Origin: Pseudonocardia phyllosphaerae
GTDB lineage: Bacteria; Actinomycetota; Actinomycetes; Mycobacteriales; Pseudonocardiaceae
Direction: 5' to 3'
Assembly: GCF_046546475.1 (NCBI RefSeq)
Contig: NZ_JBKGXS010000004.1
Coordinates: 62,001-126,000, forward strand
DNA: 64,000 nt
The notes beneath the pieces are model-generated. The model did no database searches, had not been told where the DNA came from, and worked only from the letters and a program-made list of their open reading frames with translations. Shown piece after piece: positions 1 through 11,078 of this stretch (position 1 is its first letter; each line of letters opens with the position of its first letter). The translations under genes were made by a program, and so were the position numbers.

Positions 1-2
1 GG

Positions 3-728
3 ACGACCGGCCCCTGGTTCGCCGAGGCCCAGCACATGGGGCCGCCGTCGGCGCTGCTCGCCCGCGCGCTGGAACGCGTACCCGGCGGGGAGGGCAAACG
101 GATCGCGCGGATCACCGTCGAGGTGCTCGGTGCGGTCCCGTCCGGAGCGATCACCGTGTCCGCCGGCGTCGAGCGCCCGGGCCGCACCATCGAACTGCTG
201 CACGCCACGATGAGCGCCGGCGGCCGCGACGTGCTGCGTGCCCGCGCCTGGCGGCTCGCCGCGAGCGACACCGCGGCCGTCGCGAGCGGCGCGGCCGATC
301 CGCTGCCCGGCCGCGAGCACGCGACGATCCGCGACGAGCACCCCGACGGCTGGCTACCCGGCTTCCTCGACGCCATGGAGTGGGGCTGGCTCGACGGCGC
401 CCTCGACGAGCCCGGCCCGGGCCGCGCCTGGATCCGGATGCGGGTCCCGCTGGTCGAGGGCGAGCCGACGACGCCGCTGGAGCGGGTCATGGTCGCTGCT
501 GACTGCGCGAACGGTCTCGCCGCGCCGCTGGACGTGCGCGGCTGGCTGTTCCTCAACACCGAGCTGACCGTGCACCTGCTGCGCGCCCCGGCCGGCGACG
601 GGGCGGTGGGGGTGTCCGCGCAGACCGTCGTCGGGCCGGAGGGGCTGGGCACCTGCACCGCCACCCTCTTCGACGACGACGGCCAGGTCGGCCGCATCAC
701 CCAGGCCCTCACCGTCCGCGCCCGCTGA
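3..728 (+). CDS. acyl-CoA thioesterase family protein (5' end outside window)
   Basis: The frame is open from the first bases, and a conserved-looking stretch (GPWFAEAQHMGPPSALLARA) runs across the first in-window ATG at 36, so the true start lies upstream of the window. The pattern of a GG/GPPSALLARAL segment, a central FLDAMEW region and two repeated beta-rich halves fits the double-hotdog TesB-like thioesterases that hydrolyse acyl-CoA to free acid and CoA. About 241 residues are visible; family members are usually 250-280, so little is missing. It is followed by a hairpin and meets the his genes tail to tail. Substrate cannot be told from sequence. Confidence 0.75.
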   Translation, partial: TTGPWFAEAQHMGPPSALLARALERVPGGEGKRIARITVEVLGAVPSGAITVSAGVERPGRTIELLHATMSAGGRDVLRARAWRLAASDTAAVASGAADPLPGREHATIRDEHPDGWLPGFLDAMEWGWLDGALDEPGPGRAWIRMRVPLVEGEPTTPLERVMVAADCANGLAAPLDVRGWLFLNTELTVHLLRAPAGDGAVGVSAQTVVGPEGLGTCTATLFDDDGQVGRITQALTVRAR

Positions 729-792
729 GCCCGGCACCGCCGAGCCTCCGATCCACCCGGGTCACGGGGCTGCCGGCCCCGGACACCGCGAC

Positions 793-823
793 GGCCCGGC
801 CCCGAGGGTGTCGGGACCGGGCC
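793..823. terminator. bidirectional intergenic hairpin
   Basis: GGCCCGG-c-CCCGA pairs with TCGGG-a-CCGGGCC around a 5-nt loop. It lies between the convergent thioesterase and hisG genes. No T-tract follows, which is usual for GC-rich actinobacterial terminators. Confidence 0.65.
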
Positions 824-880
824 GGCCGGCGCTGGGGAGAGGTTCGGCGGGACGCCCGAGACGGTGCCCCGGAGGCTCGC

Positions 881-1774
881 TCAGCCCTCGTCGGTCCGCG
901 GCGCCATCATCGCGCGGCAGGACCGGATCTCCGAGGTCAGGATGGCCGTCGCGCCGATCGTCGCGAGCTGGTCCATGACCCGGTTGGTGTCCTTGGTCGG
1001 CACCATCGTGCGGACCGCGACCCAGCCCTGCTTGCGCAGCGGCGACACCGTCGGCGCCTGCAGGCCCGGGGCCACCTTCTCCACCTGGGGCAGCAGGTCC
1101 TCGTGGCAGTCGAAGTCCATCATCAGGTACTCGCGGGCGAGCACGACGCCGCGCAGCCGCTCCGCGAAGACCTTCTTGACGCCGTCGATCTCGGGGTCCT
1201 CGGTGCGGTCCGGGCGCTTCTCGCGCTCGATCAGCGTCGCCTGCGAGGTGGCGATCGGCTCGCCGATGACCTCCAGGCCGTGCTGGCGCAGCGTCCGGCC
1301 CGAGGACACGACGTCGGCGATCGCGTCGGCCAGCCCGAGCTGGATGGAGATCTCCACGGCACCGTCGAGCTTCACGATCTCGGCGCCGATCCGCTTGCCC
1401 GACAGGTAGGACCGGACCAGCCGCGGGTACGACGTGGCGATCTTGCGGCCGTCGAGGTCCTCGAGCTTCCAGTCGTTGTCCACCGGGGCGGCGAACTGGA
1501 AGCGCGACTTGCCGAAGCCCAGCGCGATGAGCTCCTGGGTCTGGCTGCCGGACTCCTCCATGAGGTCGAAGCCGGTCACGCCCAGGTGCAGGTCGCCCTT
1601 GCCGACGTAGGTCGCGATGTCCTTGGGCCGCAGGTAGAAGAACTCGATGCCGTTGCCCTCGTCGACGATGCTGAGGTCACGCGAGTCGGTCCGCTGGCGG
1701 TATCCGGCCTCGCGCATCATCGTCGCGGCGGGCTCGGCCAGGGTGCCCTTGTTCGGCAGTGCCACGCGGAGCAT
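881..1774 (-). CDS. hisG: ATP phosphoribosyltransferase (long form)
   Basis: Catalyses the first step of histidine synthesis, ATP + PRPP to phosphoribosyl-ATP. The N-terminus MLRVALPNKGTLAEPA is the classic HisG opening, and the nucleotide-binding core (YVGKGDLHLGVTGFDL, ADAIADVVSSGRTL) follows. At 297 residues it is the long form: the last ~80 residues form the ACT-like regulatory domain that binds histidine, so feedback inhibition is expected. I placed the start at the ATG at 1774, preceded by an AGGAG ribosome site, rather than at an upstream in-frame codon. It lies 58 bp downstream of hisE on the same strand, giving a hisE-hisG pair as in mycobacteria. Confidence 0.96.
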   Translation of the reverse strand: MLRVALPNKGTLAEPAATMMREAGYRQRTDSRDLSIVDEGNGIEFFYLRPKDIATYVGKGDLHLGVTGFDLMEESGSQTQELIALGFGKSRFQFAAPVDNDWKLEDLDGRKIATSYPRLVRSYLSGKRIGAEIVKLDGAVEISIQLGLADAIADVVSSGRTLRQHGLEVIGEPIATSQATLIEREKRPDRTEDPEIDGVKKVFAERLRGVVLAREYLMMDFDCHEDLLPQVEKVAPGLQAPTVSPLRKQGWVAVRTMVPTKDTNRVMDQLATIGATAILTSEIRSCRAMMAPRTDEG

Positions 1775-1832
1775 GACGCTCTCCTGAATCGTTCGGTGCG
1801 GTCGTCGGTCGGGTCGTGACGGGTGCGGCGCG

Positions 1833-2102
1833 CTACAGGTGCTTGTAGACGTCCTCGAGGCCCAGGCCACGCTGGAGCATGATCACCTGCAGCCGGTAGA
1901 GGAGCTGTGAGATCTCCTCGGCGAGGGACTCGTCGCTCTCGTACTCGGCGGCGATCCACACCTCGCCGGCCTCCTCGAGCACCTTCTTGCCCTGGGCGTG
2001 CACCCCGGCGTCCAGTGCGGCGACGGTTCCCGACCCGGCCGGGCGCTCCTGCGCCTTGGCCGAGAGCTCGGCGAACAAGCCGTCGAATGTCTTCACGTGC
2101 AT
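1833..2102 (-). CDS. hisE: phosphoribosyl-ATP diphosphatase
   Basis: Second step of histidine synthesis: phosphoribosyl-ATP to phosphoribosyl-AMP plus pyrophosphate. The 89-residue protein is a single MazG-like helical domain; GKKVLEEAGEVWIAAE and EEISQLLYRLQVIM carry the acidic residues that bind magnesium. It is monofunctional: there is no HisI part. An AGGGG ribosome site lies just before the ATG. It precedes hisG. The leader contains a hairpin that overlaps the ribosome site (separate entry), a possible layer of translational control. Confidence 0.95.
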   Translation of the reverse strand: MHVKTFDGLFAELSAKAQERPAGSGTVAALDAGVHAQGKKVLEEAGEVWIAAEYESDESLAEEISQLLYRLQVIMLQRGLGLEDVYKHL

Positions 2103-2106
2103 CGAC

Positions 2107-2130
2107 CCCTTTCACCACCAGTGTGAAGGG
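2107..2130 (-). promoter_or_regulatory. leader hairpin over the hisE ribosome site
   Basis: On the minus strand CCCTTCAC pairs with GTGAAAGGG (one bulged base) within 30 nt of the hisE start, and the right arm contains the AAAGGGG ribosome site. Folding would hide that site. It could also be a protein-binding dyad; nothing in the sequence decides. Confidence 0.4.
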
Positions 2131-2286
2131 TCCCCGGAACGCGGCGCGCAGCCACCCGGGGCCGTGGAGCCGTGCGGGCGGGCGACGTCGGCGGGTGGTT
2201 CACCCGCAGTGGCTGCCTGGTGACCCGCAGGACAGCCGGCGGCCGTTCGTCGCGGTGATCCGGCCGCTCGTGTGGGTGACGCCCGG

Positions 2287-2984
2287 TCAGGCCCGGGCGG
2301 TCACCTCGGCCAGGATCGCGGCCAGCTCGGCCGGCCCGACGCCGTCGAGGGTGTCGCGCTGCACGCGTCGCGGGCCCGCGGGCACGTCCAGCTCGCACGG
2401 CACGACGAGCACGGCGCAGCCGGCCCGCTCGGCCGCCAGCGCCCCGGTCGGCGAGTCCTCGACCGCGACGCACTCGGCCGGGTCGAGCCCGAGCAGCTCG
2501 GCCCCGCGCCGGTACGGCTCGGCGCCGGGCTTGGGATCGGACACCTCGTCCCCGCAGACGACGGCGGCGAAGTTCTCGTGCCCCATCGTCACCAGCGCGC
2601 GGTCGGCCAGCACCCGGATGGTGTTGGTGACCAGTGCGGCCGGGATGCCCTCGGCGCGCAGCGCGGTGAGCAGCTCCAACGCGCCAGGCCGCCAGTCGAC
2701 GCCCTGGCCGAACAGCTCACCGGCACGGTCGTAGAGCCACTCCCCCGCCTGGCGGTACTCCCCGGCGGGCACCGCGGCCGGGTCGCGCCCGGCCTCGCGG
2801 AAGCAGATCCGCAGCGAGGAGTCCAGCGATCCGCCGACGGACTCCCGGCGGGCCTCGGTGGACAGCGGCGGCGCCCCGAGGTGCTTCATGAGGTCGTTGA
2901 GCGCGACCTCCCACACCTTCTCCGAGTCGACGAGCGTGCCGTCCATGTCGAGCAGGACGCCCCGCAGGGCCACGGGAGCCCCGG

Positions 2985-2988
<4 letters not shown>
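2287..2988 (-). CDS. HAD-superfamily phosphatase (beta-PGM/phosphatase subgroup)
   Basis: A 233-residue haloacid-dehalogenase-type hydrolase. Motif I is DMDGTLVD with the nucleophile Asp14 and acid/base Asp16; motif II is VTNT; the motif III lysine is in SDPKPGAEPY; motif IV is VEDSPTGALAAERAG. An alpha-helical cap fills residues 25-95, typical of subclass I enzymes acting on small phosphorylated metabolites. The start is the GTG at 2988, whose last two bases are part of the metH TGA (GTGA overlap), so it is translated by coupling to metH. Conserved linkage to metH and the his genes hints at a housekeeping role, but the substrate is unknown. Confidence 0.9.
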
Positions 2989-6674
<3,686 letters not shown>

Positions 6675-6795
6675 CGCGTGATCCGCTCCCGTCGTAGATG
6701 ACACGCTGCGCCACGTTACCTGCTCATGTGTGAAGCCTCGGGTCCGAAGTGCCTCCGGCTGCCGTGTACGGCGGGGTTCGGCGGGACCGAAGTCG

Positions 6796-6801
6796 TAGGC
6801 T
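6796..6801 (+). promoter_or_regulatory. leaderless -10 element of the PAC2 gene
   Basis: TAGGCT ends 6 nt before the ATG at 6808 and no ribosome site is present, the arrangement expected when transcription begins at or next to the start codon. The -35 region is weak. Confidence 0.55.
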
Positions 6802-6807
6802 GGGGCG

Positions 6808-7701
6808 ATGACCGACCGAGAGCCGAGCACCACGGGCAGCGGTGAGCCCCCCGCCCTGGTCGATCCGGTCCTCATCGCATCGTTCGAGGGCTGGAACGAC
6901 GCAGGCGAGGCCGCGAGCACCGCACTGGAGCACCTGGAGCTCAGCTGGGACGCCGAGCCTCTGACCTCGATCGATCCCGAGGAGTACTACGACTTCCAGG
7001 TCACCCGGCCGCACGTGAAACTCGCCGGCGGGGTGACCCGCAACATCGAGTGGCAGACCACCCGGCTGTCCTGGGCGACCCTGCCCGGCACCGACCGGCA
7101 CGTCGTGCTCGTGAACGGGATCGAGCCGAACCTGCGGTGGCGCTCGTTCTGCGCCGAGCTGGTCGGCCACGCGGAGCGCCTGGGAGTGACGAAGGTCATC
7201 ACATTGGGGGCGCTGCTGACCGAGGTGCCGCACACCCGGCCGACCCCGGTGAACGGCACGGCATGGGACGCCGAGTCGCTCAAGGAGATGGGCATCGAAC
7301 CCTCGAACTACGAGGGCCCCACCGGGATCGTCGCGGTGTTCCAGCAGGCCTGCGTGCAGGCCGGGATCCCGGCGCTGTCCTACTGGGCCGAGGTGCCGCA
7401 CTACGTCTCGCAGGCGCAGGTGCCCAAGGCCGCCGTCGCGCTGCTGCACCGGATCGAGGAGGCCCTCGACGTCGAGGTGCCGCTGGGGTCGCTGCCGGAG
7501 AAGGCCGAGGAGTGGGAGCGGACCGTCTCGGAGATGGCCGACGCCGACGACGAGGTCCGCGAGTACGTCCGCCAGCTGGAGGAGCAGGCGTCGGAGACCG
7601 AGGCCGAGGAGACCGCGGCCGAGCTGCGCGACACCTCCGGCGACACGATCGCCGCGGACTTCGAGCGGTACCTGCGCCGCCGCGGCGGCCCCGATTCCTG
7701 A
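6808..7701 (+). CDS. PAC2 family protein
   Basis: A 297-residue member of the PAC2 (proteasome-assembly-chaperone 2-like) family found throughout actinobacteria. Recognisable segments are LIASFEGWNDAGEAAS at residues ~17-32, TLGALLTEVPHTRP near 135, and GPTGIVAVFQQACVQAGIPA near 170. The C-terminal third is acidic and helical (EEQASETEAEETAAEL). The fold resembles PAC2 of eukaryotic 20S assembly, but the bacterial role is unproven. It is divergent from metH, 133 bp apart, a pairing also known from mycobacteria. Start supported by the TAGGCT hexamer 6 nt upstream. Confidence 0.88.
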   Translation: MTDREPSTTGSGEPPALVDPVLIASFEGWNDAGEAASTALEHLELSWDAEPLTSIDPEEYYDFQVTRPHVKLAGGVTRNIEWQTTRLSWATLPGTDRHVVLVNGIEPNLRWRSFCAELVGHAERLGVTKVITLGALLTEVPHTRPTPVNGTAWDAESLKEMGIEPSNYEGPTGIVAVFQQACVQAGIPALSYWAEVPHYVSQAQVPKAAVALLHRIEEALDVEVPLGSLPEKAEEWERTVSEMADADDEVREYVRQLEEQASETEAEETAAELRDTSGDTIAADFERYLRRRGGPDS

Positions 7702-7749
7702 TTCCGTGACGTCCTGACACCGTGAGCCGGTCGCACGCCGGCCCGTGCC

Positions 7750-8112
7750 TCAGCGCGGGACGGCGTGCGCCTTCAGGTCCTCGAGGTCGACCCACTCCAG
7801 GGTGCGCGCGTGCGTGGCCTCCAGGACCACCGGCGGCGCGGCGCCCTCGCGCAGCGCCTCGGCCCAGCGGCTCGCGCACAGGCACCACCGGTCGCCGGGC
7901 ACCAGTCCGGCGAACCCGAACTGCGGGCGCGGGGTCGACAGGTCGTTGCCCTGCTCGCGGGAGAAGTCCAGGAACTCCGCGGTGACGCGGGCGCACACCG
8001 TGTGCACGCCCGCGTCCTCTCCGCCGGTGTCGCAGCACCCGTTGCGGTAGAAGCCGGTCATCGGGTCGGTCGAGCAGGACTCCAGCTCGCCGCCCAGCAC
8101 GTTCTGCGCCAT
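7750..8112 (-). CDS. DUF2237 family protein
   Basis: A 120-residue protein matching the DUF2237 pattern: NVLGGELESCSTDPMTGFYR, then GCCDTGGEDAGVHTVCA, SREQGNDLSTPRP and PGDRWCLCASRW. The family is small, soluble, cysteine-rich and widespread in bacteria, with no assigned function. The several Cys and acidic residues could bind a metal. It lies 28 bp downstream of mshC on the same strand with a hairpin in the gap, so it may be co-transcribed with mycothiol synthesis. Confidence 0.85.
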   Translation of the reverse strand: MAQNVLGGELESCSTDPMTGFYRNGCCDTGGEDAGVHTVCARVTAEFLDFSREQGNDLSTPRPQFGFAGLVPGDRWCLCASRWAEALREGAAPPVVLEATHARTLEWVDLEDLKAHAVPR

Positions 8113-8118
8113 GCGCTA

Positions 8119-8135
8119 CAGCCTCTCAGAGGCTG
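8119..8135 (-). promoter_or_regulatory. hairpin between mshC and the DUF2237 gene
   Basis: CAGCCTC and GAGGCTG form a perfect 7-bp stem with a 3-nt loop in the 28-bp gap. On the minus strand one arm contains GAGAGG, the only plausible ribosome site for the downstream gene, so the hairpin may damp its translation or partly end transcription. Confidence 0.45.
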
Positions 8136-8140
8136 CACGG

Positions 8141-9379
8141 TCAGAGCCGCACGCCCAGCAGCGCGTCGAGCGCGGCCCGCACCTGTCCCGGCGCCGCGGG
8201 GTCGGTGCCGCGGCGGGTGAGCGCCTCGTCGACCCACGCGTCGACGGCGGCCAGCGCGCCCGGGGTGTCCAGGTCGTCGGCGATGTGGGTGCGCAGCTTC
8301 GTGACCAGCTCGGCGCCGTCCGGGCCGGTGTCGAGGTCGACGGCCTCGCGCCAGCGCGCGACCCGCTTCTCCCCCGTGGCGTGCACGTCGTCGTCCCAGG
8401 AGCGGTCGGTGCGGTAGTGCCCGTCGAGCAGGGCGACCCGGATGATGTTCGGGTCGACGCCGGCGTTGCGCAGCTTGGACACGAACACCAGGTTGCCCTT
8501 GGACTTGGACATCTTCTCGCCGTCGAGCCCGATCATGCCGGTGTGCACGTAGTGCCGGGCGAACGGGTGCTCGCCGGTCAGCGACTCGGCGTGCAGCGCA
8601 CCGCACTCGTGGTGCGGGAAGATCAGGTCCGAGCCGCCGCCGTTGAGGTCGACCTGCGGGCCGAGCCGGTTCAGCCCGATCGCCGCGCACTCGACGTGCC
8701 AGCCCGGGCGGCCTGCTCCGAGGCCCGACTCCCAGGACGGCTCGCCCGGGCGCGCCAGACGCCACAGCAGCGGATCGAGCGGGTGGCGCTTGCCCGGGCG
8801 GTCCGGGTCGCCACCGCGCTCACGGGAGAACTGCAGCATCGTGTCCAGGTCGTAGTTCGACTCGTAGCCGAAGTGCCCGGTGGCCTCGATGTCCTGGTAG
8901 ACGTCCGGGTACTCCGGGTCGTCGAGCCGGTAGGCCGCGCCGGAGGCCACGAGCTTCTCGACGAGCTCGGCGATCTCCGGGATCGCCTCGACCGCGCCGA
9001 CGAACTGGCGCGGGGGCAGCACCCGCAGCGCCTCCATGTCCTCGCGGAACAGCGCCGTCTCGCGCAGCCCGAGCACGACCCAGTCGTCCTGGTCGCGCTC
9101 GGCACGCTCGAGCAGCGGCTCGTCGATGTCGGTCACGTTCTGGACGTAGTGCACGTCGTGGCCGAGGTCGCGCCAGTACCGGTTGACCAGGTCGAACGCC
9201 AGGTAGGTGGCCGCGTGGCCCAGGTGCGTCGCGTCGTAGGGGGTGATCCCGCAGACGTACATCGTCGCGGTCTCACCCGGTGCGGTCGGGCGGACCCGGG
9301 CCGTGGCGGTGTCGTAGAGGCGCAGCGGAGGTCCGCTGCCCTCCAGTGCCGGGACGTCGGTCGGGGCCCAGGTCTCCAT
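8141..9379 (-). CDS. mshC: cysteine:glucosaminyl-inositol ligase
   Basis: Penultimate step of mycothiol synthesis: ATP-dependent ligation of cysteine to GlcN-Ins. A 412-residue CysRS paralogue with the class I aminoacyl-tRNA synthetase signatures MYVCGITPYDATHLGHA (Cys43 zinc ligand; HLGH at 52-55) and EKMSKSKGN, plus GWHVECAAIG and HHE for zinc and cysteine binding. It lacks the tRNA anticodon domain of CysRS, and length and N-terminus fit MshC. A TAGGTT hexamer lies 7 nt before the ATG, suggesting a leaderless message. MshC occurs only in actinomycetes, which places the organism. Confidence 0.95.
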   Translation of the reverse strand: METWAPTDVPALEGSGPPLRLYDTATARVRPTAPGETATMYVCGITPYDATHLGHAATYLAFDLVNRYWRDLGHDVHYVQNVTDIDEPLLERAERDQDDWVVLGLRETALFREDMEALRVLPPRQFVGAVEAIPEIAELVEKLVASGAAYRLDDPEYPDVYQDIEATGHFGYESNYDLDTMLQFSRERGGDPDRPGKRHPLDPLLWRLARPGEPSWESGLGAGRPGWHVECAAIGLNRLGPQVDLNGGGSDLIFPHHECGALHAESLTGEHPFARHYVHTGMIGLDGEKMSKSKGNLVFVSKLRNAGVDPNIIRVALLDGHYRTDRSWDDDVHATGEKRVARWREAVDLDTGPDGAELVTKLRTHIADDLDTPGALAAVDAWVDEALTRRGTDPAAPGQVRAALDALLGVRL

Positions 9380-9386
9380 GCGGTCA

Positions 9387-9392
9387 AACCTA
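9387..9392 (-). promoter_or_regulatory. leaderless -10 element of mshC
   Basis: On the minus strand TAGGTT is followed by 7 nt and then the mshC ATG; there is no Shine-Dalgarno sequence between. Confidence 0.55.
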
Positions 9393-9485
9393 CCTGCGGT
9401 GTCGGAAGCTACTCACGATGCCGAACGTCCGCGGGTGCCTGGGGATTCCTGACCGGCGCCGGGCCGCGTCACATCCGGCGGTGCA

Positions 9486-9504
9486 TGGTGAGTTCAGCTC
9501 ACCA
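9486..9504. terminator. hairpin downstream of the ABM-fold gene
   Basis: TGGTGAG and CTCACCA pair around TTCAG. It lies 28 bp past the stop of the minus-strand monooxygenase-like gene and upstream of mshC, so it is most simply a terminator separating the two units; an operator is the alternative. Confidence 0.45.
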
Positions 9505-9531
9505 AGATCCACCGACTGGGTGCCGGGACCG

Positions 9532-10182
9532 TCACGCGCGAGCTGATTCAGGCATGCTGTCGGTAATGGTCCGCCACGACCTGCTGCGGGTGAACCCGAC
9601 CGGGCGGGCACCGGCGGAGCCGCTTATGAGGTCATCGGCGGCGGCGCTGCGGGAGGCAGTGGTCATCGCCTGGTGGGAGGCCGTGTCGCTCCACTCGGCC
9701 ACGTTGAGCACCCGGGATCCGGACACGCTGAGGTAGAAGGTCGCCGAAAGCATTCCCGGGGCAGATTCCCGCCGTCGGCCAAGCGCGAGCATGGCGTCCA
9801 TCCACCGGTGGGCCGAGGCAGAGTCGTCGGAATCGATATCGACCAGAACCAGACAACCGGTCGTGGTGTCGGCCACTTGGACGCCATCGTAGACGCGATA
9901 GACCTCTACCCCGAGGCGCTGGACACCGGGTGCAACCTCGTCGACCGCAGCGGCCCACTGATTCTTGGCCGTTGCGGTGAACCCGCGGGCTGCGCGGTCG
10001 TTGCGCCAGTGCGACAGGTGCAGCACCCTCGTCCCGTCCTCGGCGGCGATGGCGGTGTAGGACTCCAAGCCGGGCGGCCATCCCACGGTGTTCCAGGCCG
10101 CAACTGCGGCGTCGATTGCGTCGGCTTGCTGCTCGGGTGCTCCGACCCGCCAGCGCCCCAGCACCAGAACGGCATCGCTCAT
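9532..10182 (-). CDS. antibiotic biosynthesis monooxygenase-fold protein (tandem ABM)
   Basis: A 216-residue protein that reads as two dimeric alpha/beta-barrel (ABM) halves: residues ~1-100 (LVLGRWRVGAP, LHLSHWRNDRAARGF) and ~105-200 (CLVLVDIDSDDSASAHRWMDAML, NVAEWSDTASHQAM). The repeated hSxWxxxxA pattern is the hallmark of ABM quinol/polyketide monooxygenases and related heme or ligand-binding proteins. AGGAGGT lies upstream of the ATG. It is downstream of, and on the same strand as, a TetR repressor and opposite an exporter, which suggests it modifies or senses the exported compound. Codon use is visibly less GC-biased than in mshC. Confidence 0.75.
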   Translation of the reverse strand: MSDAVLVLGRWRVGAPEQQADAIDAAVAAWNTVGWPPGLESYTAIAAEDGTRVLHLSHWRNDRAARGFTATAKNQWAAAVDEVAPGVQRLGVEVYRVYDGVQVADTTTGCLVLVDIDSDDSASAHRWMDAMLALGRRRESAPGMLSATFYLSVSGSRVLNVAEWSDTASHQAMTTASRSAAADDLISGSAGARPVGFTRSRSWRTITDSMPESARA

Positions 10183-10261
10183 CGGGAGTCCTACCTCCTG
10201 CTACTGGCGACCTCGAGGACCCGGCGCACCTCGCATGGACCGTCGCGGGATTCGCAGTCCC

Positions 10262-10273
10262 GAACATATGTTC
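10262..10273. promoter_or_regulatory. perfect 12-bp palindrome upstream of the ABM-fold gene
   Basis: GAACATATGTTC is its own reverse complement and lies in the 121-bp gap between the TetR stop and the ABM gene start. AT-rich palindromes are rare in this DNA, so a repressor site is likely. It does not match the dyad in front of the MFS gene. Confidence 0.5.
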
Positions 10274-10303
10274 CGCGATCTGTCTACGGCCGCTGACCTG
10301 TGG

Positions 10304-10933
10304 TCACCCGCCGGCGTCTGGGGATTGGTACAGCGCGGCGACGGCACCGAGGATCTGAGCGCGGGCGCTGTCTGCGGTGATGACACCGATGAGGACATAG
10401 TAGGCCAGGCCTTCGGCCAGCGCAGCCAGGCTGGTTGCCGCGGTCTCGGGAGCGATATCCGGATCGATAGCGCCGGCGCGCTGGTCGCGGCAGACCAACT
10501 CGGAGAGATCGTGCTGATGTAGGCGGCGATACTGTTCGCGTAGTCGGGCGGCGATGTCGTCGTGATGTAGCGCCAGCGCGGTGAACGACTGCCGAAACTG
10601 CACGTGCGCCCGGCTCGCTTCGTCGTGTGGGATCAGGTCGGTGAGTACCACGCTCAGGACGTCTCGCGGCTCGGCAGCGTGTTGGTCACCTCCGAGGTTC
10701 TCGGTGATCCGGGCGGTGCTGGCGGCGTTGACACGCTCGAACGCGGCGCCCAGCAGGTCGGTCATGGTCGGGAAGTAGTGCTGCACTCGCCCGGGAGAGA
10801 CTCCCGCCGCGGCGGCCACGCTGGCTTGCGACACCGCCGACACCCCGCGCGCCGCGGCCACGGACAGAACCGCATCGATCACCTCGCTGCGACGCTGCTC
10901 GTGTGCCGCACCAGTACCGCGCGTCCGGGCCAC
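10304..10933 (-). CDS. TetR family transcriptional regulator
   Basis: A 209-residue repressor: N-terminal helix-turn-helix (VAAAAGVSPGRVQHYFPTMTDLLGAAF, residues ~30-60) and a helical ligand-binding C-domain with a TetR_C-like end (LAALAEGLAYYVLIGVITADSARA). The start is the GTG at 10933: GAGGAGGT lies 6 nt upstream, whereas the ATG 27 nt earlier has no ribosome site. It is divergent from the MFS exporter across a 145-bp gap holding a 19-bp dyad, and precedes the ABM-fold gene. It probably represses both until the exported drug or quinone binds. Confidence 0.88.
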   Translation of the reverse strand: MARTRGTGAAHEQRRSEVIDAVLSVAAARGVSAVSQASVAAAAGVSPGRVQHYFPTMTDLLGAAFERVNAASTARITENLGGDQHAAEPRDVLSVVLTDLIPHDEASRAHVQFRQSFTALALHHDDIAARLREQYRRLHQHDLSELVCRDQRAGAIDPDIAPETAATSLAALAEGLAYYVLIGVITADSARAQILGAVAALYQSPDAGG

Positions 10934-10939
10934 CCCTGC

Positions 10940-10947
10940 ACCTCCTC
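10940..10947 (-). promoter_or_regulatory. ribosome site that fixes the TetR start
   Basis: On the minus strand GAGGAGGT, a full match to the anti-Shine-Dalgarno, is 6 nt before the GTG at 10933. It lies inside the reading frame if the ATG at 10960 is used, so the shorter protein is preferred. Confidence 0.7.
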
Positions 10948-10964
10948 GATGTGAGCCCATCGTT

Positions 10965-11006
10965 TTGACCAGTACAGCAGATTCTTCTATCGTCGACGCG
11001 ACGGTA
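10965..11006 (+). promoter_or_regulatory. exporter promoter with overlapping TetR-type operator
   Basis: TTGACC (10965-10970), a 17-bp spacer and TATCGT (10988-10993) make a good sigma-70-type promoter reading into the MFS gene. The -10 forms the left arm of an imperfect dyad, TATCGTCG-acg-CGACGGTA (10988-11006, 7 of 8 positions paired). A repressor bound here would block the promoter. The site is a prediction. Confidence 0.6.
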
Positions 11007-11078
11007 CTCCGATGCGGCCACATCGATTTGTTGTCGGTTGTGGATCGCGGCTCTGCGCCGGACGGAAGGCGAGCAACT

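Noticed and set aside
6675..6807. Cobalamin or SAM riboswitch before metH
   Set aside because: The gap is 133 bp, shared with the divergent PAC2 promoter, and I found no B12-box or SAM-riboswitch core.
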